Shown: positions 23,201 to 50,500 of the stretch, one piece after another
Layout of the letters: the number at the start of each line of letters is the position of its first letter
Position numbering within the stretch: the stretch's first letter is position 1
Assembly: GCA_030142905.1 (NCBI GenBank)
Contig: JASJOG010000053.1
Span: 826,501-890,500 of the forward strand
DNA: 64,000 nucleotides
Source: Heliopora coerulea
Lineage: Eukaryota; Cnidaria; Anthozoa; Scleralcyonacea; Helioporidae
Reading direction: 5' to 3'
The notes under the pieces: model-generated
Seen by the model: only the letters and a program-made list of their open reading frames with translations
Databases searched by the model: none
What the model was told of the DNA's origin: nothing
Program-made: the position numbers and the translations under genes

Positions 23201-24400
23201 AAAGTTGAGAATGACCAGATAAGATTAAAATCAAAGTTTCAGTCCAGGATATGGTAATGGTATCCATCATGCAAGGTAAAAAAATTACCTCTGACAAACA
23301 GGAAGCAGAACCTGTCAATAGATCAGACGTCTGAACTGTGCCGCAAACGCCTTTCTCCTTTTACTACGTCGCTAAAATGGTTTCTCGCCTCACAGAAATA
23401 CCCTTTCCTACCGGGAGTTACTGAAGACCGTCAATACTATTTATTTATAATTTTTTCTAGCCTCAATAATACATGAATATTTAGCCTAATCCTCATGTGT
23501 TCATCAACTTTATCACAGGTGAAAAAGGATCTAACGTGGGTCAAGAGTGTGATAAATCGGCATGTCGCTATGCTCATGCTGTTCTCTCCTGAGAATATTC
23601 TTTGAGACTTTTTAAGTCCGTTTTACAAAAACCTGTGTACATATTTTGATAATGAAACGGAAATTGTTATTTTCAGCCGCGAAGCACAAGCAGTCACTGT
23701 TTAAGTAAAAGATCACATTGTCTTTTTGGTACACGATAGAGAAACTGTTGGCAATTTTGGTTTACAAGCGTTTGTGGAAGAAAATCGAGTACGTTAAGTT
23801 GAACTAAATAGGTAATTGGCTCATGCTTTGTCACACTGTTTGCGTTCACAGTGCTTTAATGACAGTAAAAAAAATGTGATAAGGTGGCGTACTGGTTTAC
23901 TGTAGGTAAGTAGGTTTTAGTTGTTGTGAGGGGATCTGTAACAAAGCAGCGTATTCTTAGCTAGCACTTGAAAAAAGGGAGGAAAAACAACCCTCAAAAG
24001 CGATTACACGGTTCTTTCGATTGTACGAAGAGTAAACTAAAGGATTATACTTCTGGAGTGAATACACTCGATGTAAATCAAAGGAAAACCTTTCTAAAGA
24101 CAACCTACACCCGGAATGATGGTGGTTCTGTTTTCTAACATCCGTTGTGCATGACCAGACAAAGGATTTGAGGGTACTAACGGCCGATTCACGAAAAATA
24201 AACAAACAGAACGTACAGTTCAGAGTTGTAAAGAAAACGTAAGGGAACACTGTTCGGTTCCAGAACGAAGTATCAGAGTTTTAACACAAGGAACATATGT
24301 AAAGTACAGTTACTTCACCTTCAAATTGGGTTGCTGTTACAAATGAAACAGCGACAATGTTAACAACTGCGATAGTTAAGTAGAATCCCAAATGCGTCAT
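17223..24400 (-). CDS. Small secreted protein with anaphylatoxin-like six-cysteine pattern
   Basis: Two minus-strand exons: 24400-24319 (ATG, signal peptide) and 17716-17223 (stop TGA at 17225-17223). The donor GAAG|GTGAAG and acceptor TTTCTTTCAG|AGG join in phase 1 to make one 191-aa frame. Residues 1-23 are a clear signal peptide (MTHLGFYLTIAVV, then small residues ending VTA). A basic linker follows (about residues 52-100) and ends in the possible proprotein-convertase site RRR just before the Cys region. Six cysteines at 101, 102, 115, 165, 177 and 178 give CC-x12-C-x49-C-x11-CC. The first segment (CCEAGNLAGKHGLSC) has exactly the CC-x12-C spacing of C3a and fibulin anaphylatoxin modules, but the x49 gap is much longer than in those. 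It could be a diverged anaphylatoxin or fibulin-like factor, or a lineage-specific peptide. More exons inside the 6.6-kb intron cannot be excluded. Confidence 0.65.
17763..17956 (+). mobile_element. MITE with imperfect terminal inverted repeats
   Basis: Starts GGCCTATCCACCCGATACAATTGTCGTATACGA and ends TCGTATACGACAGTCG..GGGCCA in inverted form. It shares GCACAATTCCTGCTT and TCGGATACATCA with the element near 39706-40160. It lies just upstream of the second exon of the secreted gene, in the intron. Confidence 0.75.
18867..18942. repeat. 17-bp tandem repeat, four copies
   Basis: Unit TTAATTTCTTATCTGTA repeated about four times with very little variation, in the long intron of the secreted-protein gene. 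Confidence 0.9.
19134..19160. repeat. Perfect 27-base palindrome
   Basis: GCCATAAAACTCC is followed, after a single central A, by its exact reverse complement. A strong hairpin; intronic, function unknown. Confidence 0.75.
22116..22290 (+). repeat. Two diverged direct copies of a ~110-bp sequence
   Basis: ACACTTACAATTTTGTG..GCGATTGACATCTTG at about 22125 recurs as ACACTTACGATTTTGTA..GCGATTGACATCTTG at about 22232. Related to the MITE family with cgtTTACACTTA-type ends. Confidence 0.6.
22418..22501. mobile_element. piggyBac-type MITE (84 bp), perfect 13-bp inverted ends
   Basis: TTAA (22414-22417), then CCCTTTGCCTGTC ... GACAGGCAAAGGG, then TTAA (22502-22505). This is the textbook piggyBac target site and terminal form, in a very short non-coding element. 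Confidence 0.88.
22533..22627. mobile_element. Second piggyBac-type MITE (95 bp)
   Basis: Ends CCCTTTGA and TCAAAGGG. The right flank is TTAA; the left flank is TTAC, one change from TTAA. It starts 31 bases after the previous element. Confidence 0.7.
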
Positions 24401-26728
24401 ATTTCTTCTACCCTTTAAAACTGCGTCACAGATGAATTTCGCGTTGAACGTCTTTCAGGAATATGGTAGTGAAGACACAAACGTGTTTAGCGCTGGTCAC
24501 GCTTTCACAAATTCTACTTTACCTGACTACACGCGCGGTGCGAAGCTTTCTGGTTTATAGTGGTTTATGATCTAAAGTGCGTGATTCCATTCCATACAGC
24601 GCGGGTTACTCTCTGAGAGTGTTGACTGACGCAATGGCTGTAATGCCCTCAAATATGCCAGGATTCTGTGAGATCGGATTTCTCAGGAAATAGACTGAAA
24701 TGGCTCTACGGGAGTGTTGCGACCACCCATTCTAGAGGAACCCAAAACATCACTTAGAGTGGAAAACTTTTCAGATTACAAACGACTAATCTCTGTGCAC
24801 ACAAAAGCCGACCTCTGACCTCATGAGATCTTTACCTTGACTGGTAAAGTATGAAAACTTTCTTCACTGTCTTGCTGTATATAACTTCTGGTCCGTTGTC
24901 GCGACAGTGAACACTCGATATCCTCCAACATTCTAAACCTCTTCCAAGGGCAAATCTCGCAACCAACGGACTTACACCATCTATTCTTTAACGCTAGAAG
25001 GAGATACGTTTCCATTTCTCTTTTCCAGAAATTCTCTCCCTGGTCTTGTTCTCATCTTCGTTTTATCCCTTTTACCAGTTGTAATTTTATACTTTAATTA
25101 ATCCGAATGCAATGAATATGTCTAAAAATTTGTGTTTGCATCATTCTCATTCCTAAATGATATCTTTGTTATGATTTTGGTAATCAAGGAACCTTGCGGG
25201 AAATGTGATTTGATAACAGAGTATAACGCCCGCCAACTTATATCGAGTTAAACCCATTATCACAGTAAGAACACTATTTTATTTACCAAAGTTTCGTCGT
25301 TGCGTCTCCGGTCATCATCAGAATGCAATAACAATTTATCCAGATTGTTTTTTTTTTTTCTAATTTATCCAATTAATTTCCAATTTATTCAATTTTTTGT
25401 TATCCATTTTTCCCAATTTATCCAAGAACATGTTTTTATCACTAACAATCGATGTTCTTTTGTTTGCGTAACGCAATACTTGAAATGATAATATTATAAG
25501 ATCATAAACGGTAAAAGAAAGTGAAGCGGTCTTATCGATGGATATACCAGCATCAGCCCGTGTTTTTGCCCCACGAAAGTCATTAATAAGCGAGAAAAAT
25601 CGTGATGCTGCGTGTCATATTTCAGACACTCCAGGTGCGTAATAATGAGTTCTGACTTTTAGGTCAACTGATGGTTTTTCGTCACAAAAAGCAACGCAGA
25701 ATTCCCCAACTACATTTTTTTTTTTTCTAATTTTGAGTTTCCCTCGATACGTCGTAGTTTAAGACATGGAACTGCTGTGTTCCGTTCCCCTTGTCATCGC
25801 ACCTTCGTGAAGCTTACCTCGTGACAAAATTGAGTTGTTTATGTCAAAATAAAACACTCGAAAGAGCTTTCAATTTGTTTGTTGTTAGTACTAGGCACAA
25901 ACAACACCTTGTTGCCTCGTGTGTGGCGCTCCTTAGACCTGTAAGGCATCGATTCAATGAACCAGGTGGCGCCGGAATCGGAAAAGCGGAAAGGGGGCGA
26001 TTGTGACCGTATGTTAAATATAAATGCACAATAACCTTTTCGTGTACAAATCCTAATCAACCCGCATTTTAAGAATTGAGTTTTGAAGCATTAATTCAAG
26101 ATGAAGCACAGCGCGTCGACATGCGGTCAGAAAACATACGAACAGGATTTACTCTGTTAAATAATTCGATTTTCTGCCTTCCGCTTTTCCTACCAATGGG
26201 CGGCAACGTCATCTTGTCCTCAGGCACTAAAACTTAAAACCGTCTTGACGCAGTTGTTTAGGGGACGTTTCGACTGCTGTAAATTCCTGCCGACCACCAC
26301 CAACCTCTGTTTGTTCCACTTAAAGAATAACATAAGTGCAGCAGTAATCACACTCGGTTACATTCTGTCGATTCGTCTAGCCTTCCAGGGTGTTTGGTTC
26401 AATTCCCACCCAAAAAGAATCGAAGTCGCATGTTTGCCATTGGTTTCTGTTGTGTCTCATAAAGAGTTTTCGACCAATTGTTAGTTTTTGTAATTTCCTG
26501 TTTAATTTACTTTTGTGGGAATCACCAACTTCAACAAGCAATTACCGCGGCATTTAATGAAACCACAGCATTCTGCAAATGAAAAAGCTTGTCAAAGTTA
26601 ATTTGAGTAAAGAAACTTCACAAGGAATAAACGTGGGGCAGGTTCTTGGATATGAGCATTCTCATACAGATAAATGAGATGAGTGCTAGTTTTCCAATGC
26701 TATTTGACGGGATCAATACGAATTTAAG

Positions 26729-26954
26729 CCCGTTTACATTGTTAACATTTTGGGCACAGCACGGCTAAAATTTCGCCACTAGTGTCGCTAATGTTGGGCA
26801 CGACACGGGTGATTTTCACAGTGTAAACGGTGTGGACTTTGAAAATTTGGTACCCGTGCCCGAAAATTTAGCCGTGCCGAGCACCTCTGTATATCTAGGT
26901 CTCGATACGGCTAGTTTGCCGTGGCGTGCCTAAAGTATTACAGTGTAAACGGGG
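26729..26954. mobile_element. MITE with CCCGTTTACA..TGTAAACGGG ends
   Basis: Left end CCCGTTTACATTGT and right end ACAGTGTAAACGGG. An internal ACAGTGTAAACGG (about 26818) and repeated GGGCACG/ACACGG words suggest nested copies. Non-coding. Confidence 0.75.
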
Positions 26955-27435
26955 TTTTGGTTATCTATGGGCCAACGAGCCCTATATTCCAAGTAATCAA
27001 TATAACAAAGATATCCAGTGCCTTGTTTGAGTGTTTAAGATTGTTAGGACCCATTTTGTTCTACCTAAGGACATTCACGAGTTCCTCAACTCATGCTGGA
27101 AATAGCATTTCATAGATTCAGAATTTAAAAATTTCCCAAGAACGCACGGCCGAAAACTGGCACTACAGCAAAAAATTGAAAAAACGTGTGGCGCTTATTC
27201 GGCGCCGGAAGGCGGAAACAGGGAACCAAAAACGTCTCCGTTTTGGCTATTTTTGGCTTCGTTTTTTAATCTGGAGTTGTCGTTTTGGTATATCGGGAGT
27301 TTTATTGGGGGCGGGTCCAGGAATTAAATTAACATTATTTTTTGGACAGTGGGATATGAAGGTTTTTGACTGGACACAAGTGTTCGGTGTACTTTGTTTT
27401 GAAACCATTACCTGTGCCTCTGTCGTCTGAGTATA

Positions 27436-28381
27436 CAGTGGAACCTGTATATAACGGCCCTGTATTAAGCGGCCACCCTCTATTGAGCGGCCAGTTTTCA
27501 AAGTCCCGAATTTTGGCCCATACACATGCTGTAATTGTTACTTCTATTAAGCGGCCAACCTTAAGCAGTCCCATGTTTGTCTTTCTTTGTTCTTTTTACC
27601 TGTATTAAGCGGTCACCCTTAAACGGAAACCCAAAGCCACATGTCTTTTCATGTAGTATTTTCTTGTGTCTGATTGTGATTAAGAAGCGATTCTTGATTG
27701 TGATTAAGAAGAGATAATTAACCGTTCATTATGGTCAATTCTTTCCAGATGTCAGCAATGAGCTGCTGTACAAAATCACGAGATGCAAAAAATTTTGTTT
27801 CGAATCTGCTTCCCTGTAGCTCTACTTGAAATTACTTTTTCAGATAGCTTGTTCTTGAGCAGTGTGATTGTGAAGAAATGGCTTCCAAACGTATACTTGT
27901 ACGAGATTTCCAGGTCATAACCTCCACCACTTTTAATGCGCTTGCCCTTTACAGTGACTTTTCCGTTGCTTGTTGGTTTGAATTTTATTTCCAACAACGC
28001 TACTTTAGCAAAATTTCCGTTTTATCTCCACGTTGATCGTAAGAACTATGAAATGACGGAATGAGATGTATGTCTTTGTGAACTGTAAGTCAGAAATACT
28101 GCATAGTAGAGCAAAAGACAATTGATTGTACCTTTTCATAACTTTACGCTTATTGCACCGCAAATTTACAAGTTAGCAACTTTGTTGAAAGTAAAGATCG
28201 CCTGAAAGAGCATTGATTTTCTTATTGTTTGTATGAATGCAGTGTCGTATGACACGCTATTGAAATTGACATTTGACCACGCCCAGCGAGTATTTTTGGT
28301 GATCCTGTATTAAGCGGCCACCTGTATTGAGCGGCCAGTTTCTGAAGTCCCAAGGGTGGCCGTTATATACAGGTTCTACTG
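27436..28381. mobile_element. Non-autonomous Tigger/pogo-type DNA transposon (946 bp)
   Basis: Ends CAGTGGAACCTGTATATAAC and, inverted, GTTATATACAGGTTCTACTG, flanked by TA on both sides: the CAGT..ACTG termini and TA target of the pogo/Tigger branch of Tc1/mariner elements. Both ends carry subterminal copies of TATTAAGCGGCCA. No transposase frame is visible; the 73-codon minus frame at 27776-27997 does not look like one. Confidence 0.85.
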
Positions 28382-29116
28382 TATTTCCAATTGCTGTAAA
28401 TTTAAAGCATGTGAAGCTCACGTGGAGCGCTTTTATGGGGTCATGTGATATTCAAACGCTTGGGAAATAGAGTTTTAAAACGTATTCTTGGAGTAAAGAG
28501 CTCCTAAACCACTACCCAGGATATCCAGAGTCGTAGCCAAATGATGAGGCCTCTCCTTCCAATATGATTTTAAGCCCCCCTCAAACATTTACAAGAATAT
28601 GTCATGAATAATAAATCTGACGTTATGAGTAACTTTTCAGCCCTTTCTAGATGGGTCATTACCCACCCAAAACGTCAAACTCGATAACTGATCGTTAAAA
28701 TAATGTCAGTAGCTGAGAAAACTACTGGATACAACATGAGGGATGGCTTTCTTTAAACATACTTCTTCACACTTAGTTTTCAGGTGGCCTTTGGTGGGTG
28801 GGCCAATAACGCATTTCCAACAAGGAGGGAATACAAATCATATCTTTTGGCAACAGTAATGCGATGCAGCTGTAGTATGTTGGTTCCATCATTTCAAAAA
28901 CTCTCGGAACAATGGCAAAGTAAAATAACCCACTCCCACCCCCCAATTTCTATCCACCCACCAGAAAAACGGTCAAGACCGTCACTCGGGGTGTTAGACC
29001 AGCGGCTTACTTTATGGCGACAGCCATAGTCTAGCAAAGTCAAGGATGATCGCGATTTCTTGCAAACTTTCCTATCACATTTTGTTGGTATATCCATTCA
29101 GAAGACACGTGAAAGT

Positions 29117-45514
<16,398 letters not shown>

Positions 45515-47576
45515 GATTTTGCAGATACAAGACTCTATAACGTGCGTGTTTCGACTTCTGTTTGTTAATGTTTGTAAAATAATATTTAAATTATAATCTA
45601 TAGAGTGATAAAACTGATATTAATTTGACAAGCACATGCCTCTGGTGTTTATAGTTCATAGAATCGTCCAGCTTACATGGCAATATCTATCGATTTTCAA
45701 TTGATGGTAGCGAAAAAGATGGCGTGACGCAGTCTATATTAAGGACTGTTAAATTTAATCATCCTGCTGACGGAATTTTTTTCTGTTCACGTAGTGACAG
45801 GTTTTGTGTCAAATTCGGAAAAAATATGCAAGAGGCAACATGTCGAAAGTCTCCCAGCACTTTCTTGACAATATATCACAGATGTAGATGAGATAATGAA
45901 CACGTAGTCTTTCTCTAAGTCATCCGGCTAATTTAGTCGTTTTCAGTTGAGGATAATCGTGACTGTAGATTGGTCCACATGTGAGGCTACTTTATGAATT
46001 CATGTCTCGAAATGTTATCCGGACTCCAATGATGGCAGGTTCATTTGCACATTTCTATAGACTTCGGAGAAACAGAGCTTTCAACCAGTGTGCGTTAGAG
46101 TGCGCAATCTGTACGAGTTATTTCCAATTTGAAATAAAAAAAAAACATTTTCCTTGTTCCATAGACTTACATGAACACATTGAAATATTTTAAGAACTTG
46201 AAATGGCAATGGAAAACCTCGACCTATGGGTTCGTGTTCCCAAACCCAATTTTTCTATATTCCCTGTTTTTATAACTGTACAGGAACATGGAAAGGATTG
46301 TTTTTCTATTTCTTTTGTTCAATAACCGATACGCAAAAATGTGTACTATGTTAAATTCATCAAAAAATAGACTCTCAAAAGGTGTCGTATGAAGATTTCT
46401 CTGTTTCTATAGAATTGTAGATTGAAGGCTTTAAAACAATAATAGGTCTTGTAAATGACACAAGCTTGCTGGAGGAGAATAAATATTGCGGAGACTACTA
46501 CGGAGATTACTTCGTCTAAGGTTAGTGATGCAAAAGGTAAAAAGACGTGCATCAGGTAACCAAACAGGAAGCTGAAGTGGCGTGCAGAAGTGAAAAGATG
46601 CCGGAGTTTTGACGTTATGTGACCATAAACCAGGTAAGTTCATAATTAGACCTTTCCAAGGATGTTTTTACTTTCATTTTTCAGAACACTTCGTTGTTTT
46701 TGCTTACTTAGGATCAAGATAAACGTTGCCCGAGGTGAACGATTTGTAAAAGATACAGATGGGAAAATCCATACAAAGAAAGTCACAGTGGCGAGGAGAA
46801 GGTACTCGAGTTGAAAAGATTTGACTGGAGTGAGACGTTCTAGTACATTACTCAAAGGAATCCGACTTCTAGAGCTGAAAGTAAATAGGAGGAAATAATT
46901 AAAAAGATTCGATTTTATTTTCTTTGGAAACTCTTTCACTTCTGGCGAACTCGTCCTTTTGTTCTGGGTTAAACGCAATCTGAACTGATGTTGCCAAGGG
47001 AACGACACAAAAACTCATCTTTCAAACATTATACATGATGTTCACCACACGTCGTGCGATATTTCATCGCTAAGCATGGTCACCGAGAATTAAACTGAGA
47101 AATTGACGTATGCGTTCGAGCGGCTTTGAAGGTGATTGAAACTTTGTCTTTGTTGATCTTGGCTAAAGAAATTGGCGAACGTTCATAGATCACTCAAGAT
47201 ATCTCCCAGCTCCTACATATACTATGTATGTCGCGATCTCCAACAAAATAAACATTAGACACATTTGCAAATCGCTGTATTTACGTTACAATTCAACAAA
47301 TATCACAGATATTTGTTACTTTTTAACCTTCGGACACCGAAGTAGATGTTGCGATGCAATAAAAATTGGCATTAACACAAGGTTCTATTTTTACCGTAAA
47401 AATTTGCCCTCGCGGACATTAAGGTCCTTATGTGACCAGCTGCAGTTTATTTTCCATCTATTTCGTGACACATATTTTGAAAACAGAACGTCATAAACGA
47501 TGTCATCTTTTTCAAAACATGAGAGACAGAACGGTTGGAAACCAAGTCTAGTTGATTATTCCGTACGTCTATAACC
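45515..47576. other. Convergent intergenic spacer between helicase and zinc-finger genes
   Basis: Holds both 3' UTRs. A plus-strand AATAAA near 46133 and a minus-strand AATAAA at 47451-47446 (about 130 bases past the zinc-finger stop) are possible poly(A) signals. No further gene seen. Confidence 0.5.
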
Positions 47577-50500
47577 TTACTTGTATTCCGTTATATGTCG
47601 TTGATAAGTCATTGCTATCGGATATATGAGTCCATTGCCACTGGCGTAGTGTCCGCTGGCGTCTAGGGCAGGCATCGCGGGCACAACGACAGCGGATCCT
47701 TGACCAAACACGTTTAAATATGCACCGGTCATAGGTTTCCTCGTGTCAAAATACGTGACATGTGGGGCACGCAACGATCTCGACATGGACTCTTTGTTTG
47801 CTGAAGTGACGGCGATAAGACTTTGATCGCGATTGCCAGCGGTTTCACTCAGCATATGTGGTGATGTAAGAGGGCTGGTCATTTCAGTTTTGATCTCCAA
47901 AGAATGGTGTTCTGTGAACCCTCGTTCTAGTGTTTTCGAATTTGTCTTCTCGTGATCCGCGCTCTTCGAAAGGGAGCCATTGTTACCGCTGACCGATGTG
48001 ATCACTGATGTACTTAATGACGTAATTGCTGTCGACGAAATGCCCTTTGCATTCATTGAGTCAACTACGTCCAAATTCCCCTGTCCCACCCCGCTCGCGA
48101 AGCCATTTGGCTGCTCGCCACGTGTCCTCGACCATGGCGTGCCGGGAGTTTCGTATTCAGGCCCTGGGTTTTCGGACGCGTTCTGGGCTGTCTGGTTGTA
48201 CTCCATGTGTTTCAAGTTATGTTTTTTAAGCAGTTCTTCATCCCTCAGCCGCTCCCCGCACAAGTTGCACCTCAGGAATACCACTTGCTTCCAGTGGTTC
48301 CTCATGTGATCCCGCAGGTCCTCTTCATTACTGAATTCCTTCTCGCACACGAGACACTCAAAGTATCTTTCCGACTGGATATCACAGACGTGATCCACAA
48401 GTATCCTTTCTGAATAGAATACTTTCATGCAGTTCAAACAAGTGTACTTTCGCTTGGGCGCCTCGTGGCGTAACGACTTCAAGAAATGATTGTCAACTTC
48501 ATGCACAGGAGAATCTTTCATTTGATCGGTATTCGCCGTGACTTGTTGGTCGTCGGATGTCGTACTCATTCGCCGAGGTTCGTTGGCTAACTCGCGGCGA
48601 CTTCCCATGTTTTCTCCATCTTGATTCGACGTCACTTGAGGTTCGACACGACGAGGGGTACAGTATGATCCAGGCTCCTTGATACTGGTAGGCGGACACC
48701 GCTTCTCGTTTTGGCCATAACCGTACATCGGGACCGAGCGTATTAAGGACTGGTAACTACTTGGAATAAAGTCATACGTTTGCCGAACAGGTTCACTCGA
48801 AGAAGGAAGAGTGTGGAGTGAAGGTGTGGCAGCCAGTTCAAGAACCCGTCCATTTTCCTTCACGTAATTATTCTGTTCCGGCTTTCTGCGGTTTGTGTTG
48901 CTCTCTTCGTAAAGACTACTGAGCTGGTTTAACGCGGTATAATCCGTAATCCTGAATGGCTTATCAGGGGCTTCACGAACGGGAACCTCATCTACCATAT
49001 CCAAATTTTGATTGTGCGTCTTTGCGTGTTCCTCCAGTTGGCACATCAAGGAAAACCGCTGGTCACAGATGTTGCATTTGTGTGTTTTGAGGAGCTGATG
49101 TGTACCCAAGTGTACCTCAAGTTCGTCCAGGCTCTGCAGTTCAAGTTTGCAGAACTCGCATTTCAGGCACGTCTCATTTGATTGGTCCCCATGTTCCTGA
49201 TGGCAGTGTTGGCGAAGGGAAGCTGCATTGGAAAACCGCTGGACACAGAGCTGACATCGATAGCGATCTATAAATTACGAATGAGTTACGACTGAAAACA
49301 ACGTAATAACCATATACAAAAAATATCAAGAAAACGCTTGGTACAGTGACAAATTTAGGCTCACAACCATTGGACCTGCATGCATGTGCAAGAATGATCG
49401 TTCCTTCCGTGGGCAAATCACTTAAGATTCTGAATTACCCAGCCATGTTACGGCTAGTAAATTTTTCACATAAATCCACATTTGCTTCTCAGTCTTCACT
49501 AACGAATCAGAAACTAAGTCTTAGGACTATTTTCTTGCACATGGTGAATAGCTTACAGTGCCACCCAATAGCTTTTCTACTGGCCTAAACATATCACCTC
49601 TTGTACACTGAAGAAATGCTCCATCAAGGGAACCGCGTGAGATTTTAATCTGTAACCTCTAGTCCTCAGGGGGGCGCCAGAGGGGGCTACAGCCCCTCCG
49701 TCGGGGGCCTTAGCTCCCCTGTCGGGGAAAGAATTAACGATCTGTCGGGGAATTTTCACTATCCATCACAAACTATGAGAACTTGTTACTGATGTAGCCA
49801 AGAAAGATAATAGACTCTTCTCTTCTTGTCAAATCTAAAAGCAAACTGTTTCTAGTCAGAAGTTGGGATTCTTGCGAAAAATAAGATGATGTTTTCGACC
49901 TTCAAGTACCGAAATTATAAAGAGGGCGTGGTCATGCCTCCTTTGGTTTAGCCCCCCTGTCGGGGACGTTAGCCCCTGCGTCGGGGAATTCCCGGCGCCA
50001 CTACTGCTAGTCCTGTATATAAGACATAGGTCTTCAAATGAAATAGATCCACAACCTCTGATCTCTGTTGCACTTCTCCAAAGCTGGTGCTTTATTAACT
50101 AAACTACAAGAGAGGTAGGCCCACCTTGCCTATCCTCAGGTAAACCTATTCAAAGGCAGTGCTCAGTCAACGAAACTGCCAGATTCAAAACCACTACCTC
50201 TGACCGTTCTAGCCCAAGACGTTATCTCCAGAACCGCTCATTTAATCCATCAAACTGCAGTACACTTGTCTAACACACCTTCACTGTTAAAGACGCCCGT
50301 CCGTCAAGTTATCGGGTTACTTACTTTTATTCTGACAGACGTGTGAGGAGTGCCCATCAGCCGTTGCAAAGAGACTTTGACATTTCTCACATTTCAGTAC
50401 AGTCACCTCTCCTTCCGCATGCAACAAGGCGTGCTTCTTCAACGCATCACATCGCTTGAAATCCAGCCCACATTTCTCGCAACAATATCTCGTTGCACCG

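Larger units (their letters stand above)
24401..29116. other. Divergent intergenic region between the secreted-protein gene and the helicase gene
   Basis: Contains the promoters of both genes (not definable by eye), a MITE at 26729-26954 and a Tigger/pogo-type element at 27436-28381. An open minus frame at 24821-25015 ending in a good donor (CAAG|GTAAAG) could be a 5' non-coding exon of the secreted gene, but has no family match. Confidence 0.45.

Noticed and set aside
46646..47008. 120-codon minus-strand frame past the zinc-finger stop
   Set aside because: No domain; the in-frame start is not a clear ATG; most likely the 3' UTR or spacer.
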